Below are positions 48,145 to 56,949 of a stretch of DNA of 64,000 nucleotides, piece after piece. The stretch is from assembly GCA_017541025.1 (NCBI GenBank), contig JAFXZY010000002.1:1-64000 (forward strand). The letters are read 5' to 3'. The notes under the pieces were generated by a model. It had not been told where the DNA came from. It searched no databases and was given only the letters and a program-made list of their open reading frames with translations. The stretch is from Bacteroidaceae bacterium. GTDB taxonomy: Bacteria; Bacteroidota; Bacteroidia; Bacteroidales; Bacteroidaceae. How positions within the stretch are numbered: position 1 is the stretch's first letter; every line of letters starts with the position of its first letter. A program made the position numbers and the translations under genes.

Positions 48145-51135
48145 ATGAAAACTAGGATTTTTATAGGATTGGCAGTTATGCTGATGACATTGTTTGGCAT
48201 AACGGCGTATGCCAATGAGAATAACGACAACCCTACGGCAGAGGCGAATATTGATGGTCTAAACTATTTCCTGGACTTCACGACTCACGAGGCTACTATT
48301 ACTACTGATCATACAGTCTCTGGCGAGTTGAACATTCCCTCTGAGATTAATTACAAGGGGGAAACGTTTGTTGTGAAAGGTATGGCTTGGTGTTCTTTCT
48401 ATAACAATCAGAAGTTAACAAAGGTGATGATCCCCAAGACAGTTGAGGGTATTCTTAATTATGTACCTCATGATCCAGAAGATGGGACAGGCGGCGCAGT
48501 CGCTCCTATTTATTTGAATCCATTTGAGGGATGCACCGCTCTTGAATCAATAGAAGTGGACGAGGAGAATCCAAGTTTTAAGTCCGTTGATGGTGTGCTT
48601 TTCAGCCAAGATGGAGTAGGACAATACTATTATCATACAAATAATTACAAAGGAACCGGACTATATTGTTATCCTGAGGGGAAACAACAGAATGCTTACA
48701 CCATTCCTGATGGCGTGGAATGGATAGGTGGAGATGCTGTTAGCAATAACAAATATCTTACTACATTGACAATACCTAACAGCATGAAACATATATGTAC
48801 TAGTGCTTTTGAAGGTTGTAGCAATTTGAAAGATCTCTATTGCAAAGCTGATAATGTCCCTGTAGTATGGGAATCTGTATTTAAGAATGTTCTCATTGCT
48901 TCCGCAACACTTCATGTTCCAGCAGGTTCTATAGAGAAGTACAAAACAACTTCGCCTTGGAAGGATTTTGGGAATATCGTTCCAATAACAGCTAATGTTC
49001 AGCACAGCGGCTGCCTGAGGGAAACAAGAGATGATGCAGAAGAGTATAAACGCGCTATTATCCTGACCAAAGAGGGAAGCGTTCTGACTGTACAACTGCT
49101 TAACTATGAGAGTAATTGTGGCACAACGGACTTCGACGTTACTCATGCTATGAGTTGGTCCAGCACAGGTATACCTTATTCCATTTATGTTACTGTTAAG
49201 CCTATATGTGAAAACGAGGAGGATTGCATTTGCCCTTACAACGTAACTTTTACCATAGAAAATGTGACTGACAACAGTTTCCGCTTTGTATGCTGGTGGT
49301 ATGACGGTCTGGTCAATCTAACAGATGGCAAGTCTTTGGTACTAAAAGAAGACGTAAATATAAACGTAGAAGGTTTGATTTATAATTTAGATGATGAGTC
49401 GTTTACTGCAAAATTGATTAACGGGAAAACATGGGAAGGAGAGTTGAGTATACCATCTGAAATAGAGTGGAAAGGACAGAAATACGTTGTAAACAGCATC
49501 GGCCAAAAAGCCTTTGAAGACTGTAAGGGTTTGACCAGCATCTCAATCCCAAAAAGTATTACAACTATTGGCAGCAATGCATTTTACGGTTGCACAGGTC
49601 TGAGTACCATCACAATTCCAGATGACATCACTATCATCGAAAGTGGTCTCTTCAAAGACTGCGTCAACTTAACATCTGTCATTATCCCGGAAGGCATAAC
49701 AACTATTGGAGGGGATAGTTTCTTTGGATGCAAGAGTTTGGCCAGCATTATGATTCCAGAAAGTGTGACGTCTATTGGTAACAATGCTTTTGCAAGGTGC
49801 ACGAGTTTGACATCTTTCATTATCCCAAATGGTGTTACAAGCATCTCGCAGTGTACTTTCTCTGGGTGTACAAACCTAACGTTTGTTACTATCCCAAATG
49901 GTGTCACGAGTATCGGGTGGGCCGCTTTCAAGGAGTGTTACAGTCTGACTAACATCTCTATTCCAGATGGAGTGACAACTATTGGAGATATGGCTTTTGC
50001 CAATTCTGCATTAACCACTATTATTATTCCCAATAGTGTGCAAAGCATGGGTAAATCTGTGTTTTTTAGCTGTAAACATCTGACTTCTGTCGTTTTATCT
50101 GAAAACCTGACCAGCATCAACGAGGAAACTTTTGAAGACTGCATTAGTTTGACTAATATTAATATCCCCAATGGCGTGACTACAATTGGTTATGGGGCTT
50201 TTTATACTTGTCGCAATCTGCCCAAAATCACAATCCCCAATAGTGTGACAAACATTGGGAGTTCAGCTTTCTCTGGCTGTCTCGGTTTGTTGACTTTATC
50301 CATTGGCAAAAATGTCACTCATATTGGCATGAGTGCATTCCAAAATTGTACAAATCTGACAGATGTCTATTGCTATACAGACTCTGTTCCCATTATAGAA
50401 AATGTTGCATTTACTTTTAACAAACGCAAACCCATTGCTTCTGCTACTCTCCATGTGCCAGTCAATTCTGTTGACTTGTACAAGGCAGATTCACGTTGGA
50501 ATGGTTTTGGAAATATTGTAGCTTTGGAGGAAGAAACCGTTTCCTACACTAAGGATCAGATGGCAACGATAATATTGCCCATAATGCCAGATGCCAGCAA
50601 GGGAAAATATTACGGACTTGACAGATGCGAAGAGGGGAAGATAATCTTCACGGAAGAGCGTGAGCCCAAAGCCAGAACACCTTATATTATAGTGCCGAAT
50701 GAGGACTTCAGCATAGATTTGGACAAACTGGAATTGGAAAGTTTATTGAGTGACACCGTTTCCGTAAAGGGCGCTATGTTCATTGGCTCATATAGTAGCG
50801 CAGAAATGAACTGTCAGGAAGGTTTCTATATTGACATTATAGATGCTACACCAGACAGTCAGATTATTGGCACAGACCAAAGAAAAGCCGCAGTAGGCGC
50901 TTTAAGAGCCTATCTGGTGGCTCCTTGGGATGACCCATACGCTCAGGGTGGTTCCAGAGGCGTGACAGTAAAGAGGGAAATCGTACTGAAAGACAATCCA
51001 AATGGCATTGAAAGCCTCATACCTAACCCCTCTCTGAGAGAGGGGAGCATCTATGACCTCCAAGGTCGCCGCCTCTCTGGCAAACCTTCACGAGGCATCT
51101 ATATAAAAGACCATAGAAAGGTGGCGATTAAGTAA
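48145..51135 (+). CDS. BspA-like LRR surface protein with T9SS-type tail (regulator-linked)
   Basis: This is a 996-residue exported protein with a signal peptide ending 'AYAN'. It has an N-terminal LRR part, then a module with 'QHSGCLRETRDD' and 'CICPYNVTFTIENV'. About fourteen tandem LRR_5 units of roughly 23 residues follow, of the type 'LTSVIIPEGITTIGGDSFFGC'. A closing 'ATLHVPVNSVDLYK' segment, a 'DQMATIILPIMPDASKGKYY' module and a 'YDLQGRRLSGKPSRGIYI' tail end the protein. Before the tail the linker reads 'SLIPNPSLREGS', encoded by a CTCTCTGAGAGAG palindrome. Surface binding or adhesion is inferred from the family. It is transcribed away from the TPR-HTH regulator and probably controlled by it. 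Confidence 0.85.
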   Translation: MKTRIFIGLAVMLMTLFGITAYANENNDNPTAEANIDGLNYFLDFTTHEATITTDHTVSGELNIPSEINYKGETFVVKGMAWCSFYNNQKLTKVMIPKTVEGILNYVPHDPEDGTGGAVAPIYLNPFEGCTALESIEVDEENPSFKSVDGVLFSQDGVGQYYYHTNNYKGTGLYCYPEGKQQNAYTIPDGVEWIGGDAVSNNKYLTTLTIPNSMKHICTSAFEGCSNLKDLYCKADNVPVVWESVFKNVLIASATLHVPAGSIEKYKTTSPWKDFGNIVPITANVQHSGCLRETRDDAEEYKRAIILTKEGSVLTVQLLNYESNCGTTDFDVTHAMSWSSTGIPYSIYVTVKPICENEEDCICPYNVTFTIENVTDNSFRFVCWWYDGLVNLTDGKSLVLKEDVNINVEGLIYNLDDESFTAKLINGKTWEGELSIPSEIEWKGQKYVVNSIGQKAFEDCKGLTSISIPKSITTIGSNAFYGCTGLSTITIPDDITIIESGLFKDCVNLTSVIIPEGITTIGGDSFFGCKSLASIMIPESVTSIGNNAFARCTSLTSFIIPNGVTSISQCTFSGCTNLTFVTIPNGVTSIGWAAFKECYSLTNISIPDGVTTIGDMAFANSALTTIIIPNSVQSMGKSVFFSCKHLTSVVLSENLTSINEETFEDCISLTNINIPNGVTTIGYGAFYTCRNLPKITIPNSVTNIGSSAFSGCLGLLTLSIGKNVTHIGMSAFQNCTNLTDVYCYTDSVPIIENVAFTFNKRKPIASATLHVPVNSVDLYKADSRWNGFGNIVALEEETVSYTKDQMATIILPIMPDASKGKYYGLDRCEEGKIIFTEEREPKARTPYIIVPNEDFSIDLDKLELESLLSDTVSVKGAMFIGSYSSAEMNCQEGFYIDIIDATPDSQIIGTDQRKAAVGALRAYLVAPWDDPYAQGGSRGVTVKREIVLKDNPNGIESLIPNPSLREGSIYDLQGRRLSGKPSRGIYIKDHRKVAIK

Positions 51136-51159
51136 TGGAACAGCCAACCCCTTTTTGTT

Positions 51160-51229
51160 TTGGGCTCCTGAGAATAAGATTATCAAATAAAAGTTGTAGA
51201 TTTGCAAAAATATAAAGCCATTTGTTATG
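51160..51229 (+). promoter_or_regulatory. Duplicated promoter/leader block before the serpin gene
   Basis: The block begins TTGGGCTCCTGAGAATA, then GATTATCAAATAAAAGTTGT, and includes the -7 element TAGATTTG (51197-51204) before the ATG. Nearly the same block precedes the gene at 53291. No TTTG is at the usual -33 distance. Confidence 0.65.
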
Positions 51230-53107
51230 AAAAGAATCGTTTTACTGTTGATATTGGTTTGCCCCTTGGTGGCAAGCGCCAAGACTGATTCCCGTCCCAT
51301 GCTTGTTGATGGCAAGACGTGGTGTTATATTTATCATCATTTTGAGATGAAAGAGGACTTGACAGGCGAGGAGGAGTATCGCGATATGTTCAACGAGACC
51401 AAATGGCCAGTCGAATATACGTTGCGAGGTGATACGGCCATTGAAGGACGCCAATACATGAAAATGTATCGTAGGGACGATAAAACGGGGAAAAATTATT
51501 ATTACGGAGCTTTCCGTGAAGACGAGAAAGGAAGGGTTTGGCAGTACGACTACGAGGACGACAAACAGGACTTTATGATTTGCGACTTTACATTAGATGA
51601 GCATATTGATGCGACAAATCTTCCAATAATCGACTTAGTAAACATTAACAGAAAGCTATTGCAACGCTATCACAGGTTCGGGTTAATAGGCGTAGAGGGT
51701 GTCGGTATAATAAATAAGGGCCTGGTGCATTATGTGTATGAAGGTGAACCTGACTGTATTTGCGACTATGAATCGTTCAGCTATGTTGCAGGCGACGGCC
51801 TATACTTTACCAATGCAGATTTTACAGCTCCAACCTATATTGAACTGACTGATGAGGAAAAGGCCTATGTGGAGAAGAACAACGATTTTGCCTTCCGTCT
51901 GTTTAATAAGGTACGTACTGAAGAGAGCAATGTTATCTCGCCCCTGAGCATTACATACGCCTTGGGAATGCTCAACAATGGTGCTGTTGGGCAGACTCAG
52001 CAAGAGATATACAATGTGCTTGGGTTTGACAATGCTGATGCACAGAACGAGTTCTGCCTTAAGTTGATAGACCAATTGGCATTAGCCGGTAGGATGGACG
52101 AAACCACCAAAGCCCTTATCGCCAACACTATCTTTGTAAACCAAGGTTTGGGATATCAGTTACAGAACGATTTCGCGCATACCGTCAACCAGTATTATTA
52201 TGCCTATCCTGAGGCTCGCGACTTTAACGATGGCGAAACTCGGGATGTAATCAATAAATGGGCCAGCGACAATACCAACAAGATGATTGAGGAAATACTG
52301 ACTGAAGATGAGTTTAACCCCTTTGCAGTAAGTTACCTGCTGAATGCCATTTACTTTAAGGGAATATGGAAGACTCCGTTTAATGCTGCTAATACACAGG
52401 AAGAATCCTTCAACGAAACGGGCAGCGTGCCCATGATGCATCATGAGTATATGGATGCAAGGTATGAGGATAACGACCTCTATCAGACCGTTAGCCTACC
52501 CTTTGGCAACGGCACCTACAATCTGCAAGTGTTCCTGCCTCGTGTGGGAAAGACGATTGACGATCTGTTGGAGAATCTGAATAGTAAAAACTGGCAGATG
52601 CGTGGCTACACTCACGAAGTGGACCTGAAACTGCCTCGCTTCGAGATTTCAACCAATCAGCAGTTGGGGAACGAAATGGCCGAGTTAGGTATGCCTTCGG
52701 CATTCGACCCCGAGACTGCAGACTTCTCGAAAATGTGTAACACTCAGATTTACATTGGGCTGATGAAACAGGTGGCTAAGATAAAACTTGACGAGCAGGG
52801 AGCGGAGGCAGCAGCAGTTACCATTATTGATGTTGCTGGAGGAATACCCGACTATGCCACTTTCCACGCCAATCGTCCGTTCCTGTATATCATCAGTGAG
52901 CAGAGCACAGGCGTTATCCTCTTTATGGGCCAGTTTACTGGCGGCAAGCCATCGGCAATAGAAGCACCCATTGCTGAAGTGAAAAAAGAAGGAGTGAAGA
53001 GTGAAAAATACGATGATGCCCTCTACGACCTCCAAGGTCGCCGCCTCTCAGGTAAACCAGCCAAGGGATTGTACATTCAGAATGGGGTTAAACGGGTGGT
53101 TAGGTAA
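51227..53107 (+). CDS. Secreted serpin (serine protease inhibitor) with T9SS-type tail
   Basis: This 626-residue protein has a signal peptide 'IVLLLILVCPLVASA'. Residues about 20-205 form an N-terminal Bacteroidetes domain ('MLVDGKTWCYIYHHFE', 'YMKMYRRDD'). Residues about 215-595 form a serpin: 'NVISPLSITYALGMLNNGAV', 'NAIYFKGIWKTPF' and 'TYNLQVFLP'. The hinge 'DEQGAEAAAVTI' is intact with small residues, as in inhibitory serpins. The reactive loop continues through 'IDVAGGIPDYATF' to 'ANRPFLYII'. The exact P1 residue is uncertain. A sorting tail 'YDLQGRRLSGKPAKGLYI' ends the protein. Surface display suggests defence against host or rival proteases (inference). Bacterial inhibitory serpins are known, for example miropin of Tannerella. 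Confidence 0.9.
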   Translation: MKRIVLLLILVCPLVASAKTDSRPMLVDGKTWCYIYHHFEMKEDLTGEEEYRDMFNETKWPVEYTLRGDTAIEGRQYMKMYRRDDKTGKNYYYGAFREDEKGRVWQYDYEDDKQDFMICDFTLDEHIDATNLPIIDLVNINRKLLQRYHRFGLIGVEGVGIINKGLVHYVYEGEPDCICDYESFSYVAGDGLYFTNADFTAPTYIELTDEEKAYVEKNNDFAFRLFNKVRTEESNVISPLSITYALGMLNNGAVGQTQQEIYNVLGFDNADAQNEFCLKLIDQLALAGRMDETTKALIANTIFVNQGLGYQLQNDFAHTVNQYYYAYPEARDFNDGETRDVINKWASDNTNKMIEEILTEDEFNPFAVSYLLNAIYFKGIWKTPFNAANTQEESFNETGSVPMMHHEYMDARYEDNDLYQTVSLPFGNGTYNLQVFLPRVGKTIDDLLENLNSKNWQMRGYTHEVDLKLPRFEISTNQQLGNEMAELGMPSAFDPETADFSKMCNTQIYIGLMKQVAKIKLDEQGAEAAAVTIIDVAGGIPDYATFHANRPFLYIISEQSTGVILFMGQFTGGKPSAIEAPIAEVKKEGVKSEKYDDALYDLQGRRLSGKPAKGLYIQNGVKRVVR

Positions 53108-53152
53108 TGGAAGAAGTCTGCTTTGTAAAGGTTATAGGTTAGGGGTCCCAAA

Positions 53153-53182
53153 CGGTTAGCGGTTAGTGGTTAGCGGTTAGCG
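53153..53182. repeat. Tandem GGTTAGC repeat
   Basis: GGTTAGCGGTTAGTGGTTAG continues with GGTTAGC units in the serpin-to-LRR gap. It is one of several short-unit arrays in gene gaps of this window. Confidence 0.7.
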
Positions 53183-53215
53183 AAGCCAATGGCCAACAGC
53201 CAAAGGTCAAAGTTC

Positions 53216-53293
53216 TTGGGCTCCTGAGAACCTGAGAATAGGATTATCAAATAAAAGTTGTAAATTTGCAAAAAAATAAAACCATTGGTTATG
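53216..53293 (+). promoter_or_regulatory. Second copy of the promoter/leader block
   Basis: TTGGGCTCCTGAG is followed by an extra AACCTGAG, then GATTATCAAATAAAAGTTGT and the -7 TAAATTTG (53261-53268). It aligns with the block at 51160-51229 up to the start codon. Confidence 0.65.
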
Positions 53294-55357
53294 AAGAGAT
53301 ATCTATTCCTTATGTTGTTTTTGTTCCTGATAGGAGCACAATATAATGTTAATGCTCAGGGACTGACAGTAAGCGATATTCAGAATAGCGGATGTCTGAG
53401 TGAAACAAGAGAGACTCGGGCTGGTGATGACGACGAATATGAAGAAAACAGATCGATTATCCTGACCAAAGAAGGTAACACCCTAAAAGTTCAACTGCTT
53501 AACTACATAGACAATTGTGGCATTTGGGGATTTGATGTAATTCCTTATGTGAGTGGTGGTAGCAACGGAGAACCTTATACGGTGTCTATCAGTGTAAATC
53601 CTATTCTGGGATTAGACCAAGCGGCTTGTGTATGTCCGTACGACGTTTCTTTCACCCTAAATGGGTTAGAAACCAATAGTTTTAACTTTTCTTGCTATTG
53701 GTGCGAGGGAGTTGTTAGCCTGACCGATGGTGAGCCATTAGTTATAGAGAATTCCTGGGATGACATTGGCGTGAACGGCCTGAATTACAAGATACACAAG
53801 GTGATGCATTCAGCCAAACTGTCAGACGGGAAAGCGTGGGAAGGCGAATTGAGTATACCATCAGAACTAAACTACGAGGGACAAAAATACACAGTAACCA
53901 GCATTGAAAGTAGTGCGTTTGGAAACAATACGAAATTAACCTCAGTAACTATTCCAAGTAGTGTGATTAGCATCGACTATGGGGCATTTTCCGGTTGCAG
54001 CAATCTGGCCAATATCACCATTCCTAATAGTGTTATCCGGATTGAAAATAATGCTTTCAGTAATACGGCTTGGTATAACAACCAGCCTGACGGAGTGGTT
54101 TATGCTGGCAGAATTGCCTACAAATGTAAAGGAGCTTTACCCGAGGGAACTGACATTACTATCAAAGACGGGACTTACGCCATAACCAGTGAGGCTTTTA
54201 ATAGTTGTAGCGGACTGGCTTCTGTCACTATCCCAGGTAGCGTAACTATAATTGGAGATAGATCATTTCGTAACTGCAGCAATCTGAAATCTGTTACAAT
54301 CTCAGACGGCGTAATGTACATCGGAGAAGTGGCCTTTAGAGATTGCAGCAGCCTGGAATCCATCACGATTCCCAAAAGTATAACAAAAATTGCAGACTTT
54401 GCTTTTTATGGCTGCAAAAGTCTGGCATCCGTAGTTCTTTCTGAGGGTTTAACGCGAATGGGCATATTTGTGTTTGCTGACTGTACAAGCCTAAGTTCCA
54501 TAACAATTCCCGGCAGTTTGACCAATGCCCGTGAATACACTTTCTCTGGGTGTACTAATCTGACGTCTGTTGTATTTTCAGAGGGTATTAAGTCCATTGA
54601 ACAGTCTATCTTCTTTCACTGCAACAATCTGTCCACCATTAGCATTCCCAAGAGCATAAAATCCATCTACGGTTATGTTTTCTCAGAGCTTAGCAACTTG
54701 GCTGATTTTTATTGTTTTGCAGATAGTGTTCCCAAAATTACCAAAGAGGCATTCTTCGGAACCCCAATCGCTTCTGCAACGCTTCATGTTCCAGCAGGTT
54801 CTATAGAGAAATACAAAACAACTTCACCTTGGAAGGATTTTGGGAATATTGTGGCGTTGGGAGCACAATATAGTGTTAATGCTCAGGAACTGACAGTAAG
54901 TGATATTCAGGACAGTATTTGCAAACCAATAATAGACCAGACACAGAAGCCTTTGACTATTGTTCTGACAAAAGAAGGAAGCGATTTGTTGGTTAAGTTG
55001 CTATACTATGAAAACAATCCATATACTACGGGCTTTGATATAGCCTCTAGTATGAGTTTCGGTAGCAATGAGGTCCCCGATTCTGTATCTATTGATATTG
55101 AACCCATTATTCCTGATCCTTATAAATACAATAAGTTGGGCTTGATGCCATATAACGTTTGGTTCACCGTGCATGGTTTGGAAATCAGCAGTTTCTACCT
55201 TTCATGTTGGTGGTACAAGGGATTTGTTGAATTAACGGAAGGAGAGCCATTAGTTCTGGAATACAAAATAGAAACCGCAGATATTAATGGAGCGACTTAC
55301 GACTTACTGAAAGTCATGCATAAAGCAATGCTGAAAAAGTGGCAGGGGGAAGGCTAG
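53291..55357 (+). CDS. BspA-like LRR protein, N-terminal part, ended by in-frame TAG
   Basis: This 688-residue product has a signal peptide ending VNA|Q, a module with 'CVCPYDVSFTLNGL', and about ten LRR units ('LTSVTIPSSVISIDYGAFSGC' type). 'ATLHVPAGSIEKYK' comes next, and then a second module that begins 'GAQYSVNAQELTVSDIQ'. That phrase is a near copy of the protein's own signal-peptide end and mature start. A TAG at 55355-55357 stops the frame within 'KKWQGEG', but the same frame continues with 'FRIPSEV', as in intact paralogues. The upstream part lacks the sorting tail, so if the stop is real this product is not a normal T9SS client. ATG 53285 is a minor alternative start. Confidence 0.75.
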   Translation: MKRYLFLMLFLFLIGAQYNVNAQGLTVSDIQNSGCLSETRETRAGDDDEYEENRSIILTKEGNTLKVQLLNYIDNCGIWGFDVIPYVSGGSNGEPYTVSISVNPILGLDQAACVCPYDVSFTLNGLETNSFNFSCYWCEGVVSLTDGEPLVIENSWDDIGVNGLNYKIHKVMHSAKLSDGKAWEGELSIPSELNYEGQKYTVTSIESSAFGNNTKLTSVTIPSSVISIDYGAFSGCSNLANITIPNSVIRIENNAFSNTAWYNNQPDGVVYAGRIAYKCKGALPEGTDITIKDGTYAITSEAFNSCSGLASVTIPGSVTIIGDRSFRNCSNLKSVTISDGVMYIGEVAFRDCSSLESITIPKSITKIADFAFYGCKSLASVVLSEGLTRMGIFVFADCTSLSSITIPGSLTNAREYTFSGCTNLTSVVFSEGIKSIEQSIFFHCNNLSTISIPKSIKSIYGYVFSELSNLADFYCFADSVPKITKEAFFGTPIASATLHVPAGSIEKYKTTSPWKDFGNIVALGAQYSVNAQELTVSDIQDSICKPIIDQTQKPLTIVLTKEGSDLLVKLLYYENNPYTTGFDIASSMSFGSNEVPDSVSIDIEPIIPDPYKYNKLGLMPYNVWFTVHGLEISSFYLSCWWYKGFVELTEGEPLVLEYKIETADINGATYDLLKVMHKAMLKKWQGEG

Positions 55358-55411
55358 TTTCGCATTCCATCAGAAGTATCCTTTGAAGGAGAAACTTATA
55401 AGGTAACGTGT

Positions 55412-56911
55412 TTGGACACTTATCCGTTTGGAGATAAAATGACCAAGGTTACAATCCCCAAGACAATTTGCAGCATGAGTTTCGACGATAGTAATTCCAT
55501 TTTCTTCAATCCTTTTGTCCCATGCAGATCTTTAGAATGGATCGAAGTAGAAGAAGACTGCCCGTTATTCAGTTCTGCTGACGGTGTGCTTTTCAATAAG
55601 GATAAGACAAGACTCGTAGGTTATCCTGAAGCATCACCAAGGGAATCCTATACTGTTCCTGAAAATGTGACCTATATATACGCTAATGCCTTTAATTACT
55701 TGCAGCATTTGAAGAACCTGACAATACCAGATGCTGTAAAAGAGTTGTATTCTGGCTCATTTTTGGGAAGCGTAAGTCTAGAAAAAGTAAAACTTCCTTC
55801 TAGGCTTGAGGTATTGGAGCAGTATCTCTTCAAGAATTGTCAAAATCTAAAATCTGTGGAAATACCTAAAGGTATTGCATTTATCATGAACCAAGCTTTT
55901 GAGGGTTGCAGCAGCTTGAATAATATTACGCTTCCTGAAGGTGTAACTGTTATCATGGACGAGACTTTCAAAGATTGCAGCGGTTTGACCATTATAAATC
56001 TCCCTCAAAGTTTAACCACAATCGAGAGGTCTGTTTTTATGGGTTGTTCTGCATTACAGATATTGGATATACCCGAGAGTGTCAATCATATCGGGTCTGA
56101 TGCATTTAACGGGTGCAAAATGAATTCGTTGTGTATCAGAGGAGCTCTTGAATCCTCTTGCATGATAAGAGGCTTATTTAGTGGCATGGACCAACAGACT
56201 AAGGTGTATGTACCAGCTTCGTTAATTGATCGCTACAAGAAAATATACTCAGGAGAAGTCTTGCCTTTGGAGGAATATGTAAACTCCGTTTCCTATACCA
56301 AGGACCAGATGGCGACCATCATTCTGCCTACAGAACCTGATGCCAGCAAGGGTAGATACTATAGGCTCGACAGATGCGAGAAAGGGAAGATTATTTTCGA
56401 GGAGGAGCTTTCACCCAAGGCCAGAATACCCTATATTATTGTGCCGAAGGAAGATTTCTGCATCGACCTGAACGCTTTGGATTTGGATGGCCTGCTTCGC
56501 GATACCGTATCTGTGAAGGGCGCTTCGTTCATCGGATTATACTGCCACGAAGAGCTGAGCTGCCAGGAAGGTTTCTATATCGACATCATAGACGCCACGC
56601 CCGACTGTCAGGCTGACGATTCCAACCAGAGGAAAGCTATCGTAGGAGCCTTACGTGCTTGCCTGATAGTCAACTGGGACGACCCATACAACCCGGGAGG
56701 CTCAAGAGGCATAACAGAAAAGAGGGAAATCATCCTGAATGACAATCCCAATGGCATTGAAAGCCTCACCCCAGACCCATCTCCGAGAGAGAAGGGAACC
56801 ATCTACGATCTTAGTGGCCGCAAGGTTAATTCTCAATTCTCAATTCTCAATTCTCAATTAAAACAGAAGGGCTTATATATAGTGAATGGGAAAAAGATTA
56901 TGGTTAAATAA
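55412..56911 (+). CDS. BspA-like LRR protein, C-terminal part after the in-frame TAG
   Basis: This is the same frame as the preceding gene, open from 55358. The first ATG is at 55412, but homology begins right after the stop ('FRIPSEVSFEGETYKVT'). It has LRR units ('LNNITLPEGVTVIMDETFKDC'), the 'DQMATIILPTEPDASKGRYY' module and a tail 'YDLSGRKV...KGLYI'. The linker carries 'SLTPDPSPREKG' (palindromic DNA) and 'NSQFSILNSQLK' (tandem ATTCTCA repeats, 56828-56860). It has no signal peptide of its own, so it is probably the dead 3' half of one gene (53291-56911), unless the stop is read through or is a sequencing error. Confidence 0.7.
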   Translation: MDTYPFGDKMTKVTIPKTICSMSFDDSNSIFFNPFVPCRSLEWIEVEEDCPLFSSADGVLFNKDKTRLVGYPEASPRESYTVPENVTYIYANAFNYLQHLKNLTIPDAVKELYSGSFLGSVSLEKVKLPSRLEVLEQYLFKNCQNLKSVEIPKGIAFIMNQAFEGCSSLNNITLPEGVTVIMDETFKDCSGLTIINLPQSLTTIERSVFMGCSALQILDIPESVNHIGSDAFNGCKMNSLCIRGALESSCMIRGLFSGMDQQTKVYVPASLIDRYKKIYSGEVLPLEEYVNSVSYTKDQMATIILPTEPDASKGRYYRLDRCEKGKIIFEEELSPKARIPYIIVPKEDFCIDLNALDLDGLLRDTVSVKGASFIGLYCHEELSCQEGFYIDIIDATPDCQADDSNQRKAIVGALRACLIVNWDDPYNPGGSRGITEKREIILNDNPNGIESLTPDPSPREKGTIYDLSGRKVNSQFSILNSQLKQKGLYIVNGKKIMVK

Positions 56912-56949
56912 ATCATCTTTGCGACGATAAAACATAAATCATAATTATT

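Noticed and set aside
53291-56911. TAG recoding (read as an amino acid) to explain the split BspA-like gene
   Set aside because: TAG is used as an ordinary stop elsewhere in the window (ends at 18063, 37391 and 60898), and no other gene contains an in-frame TAG.
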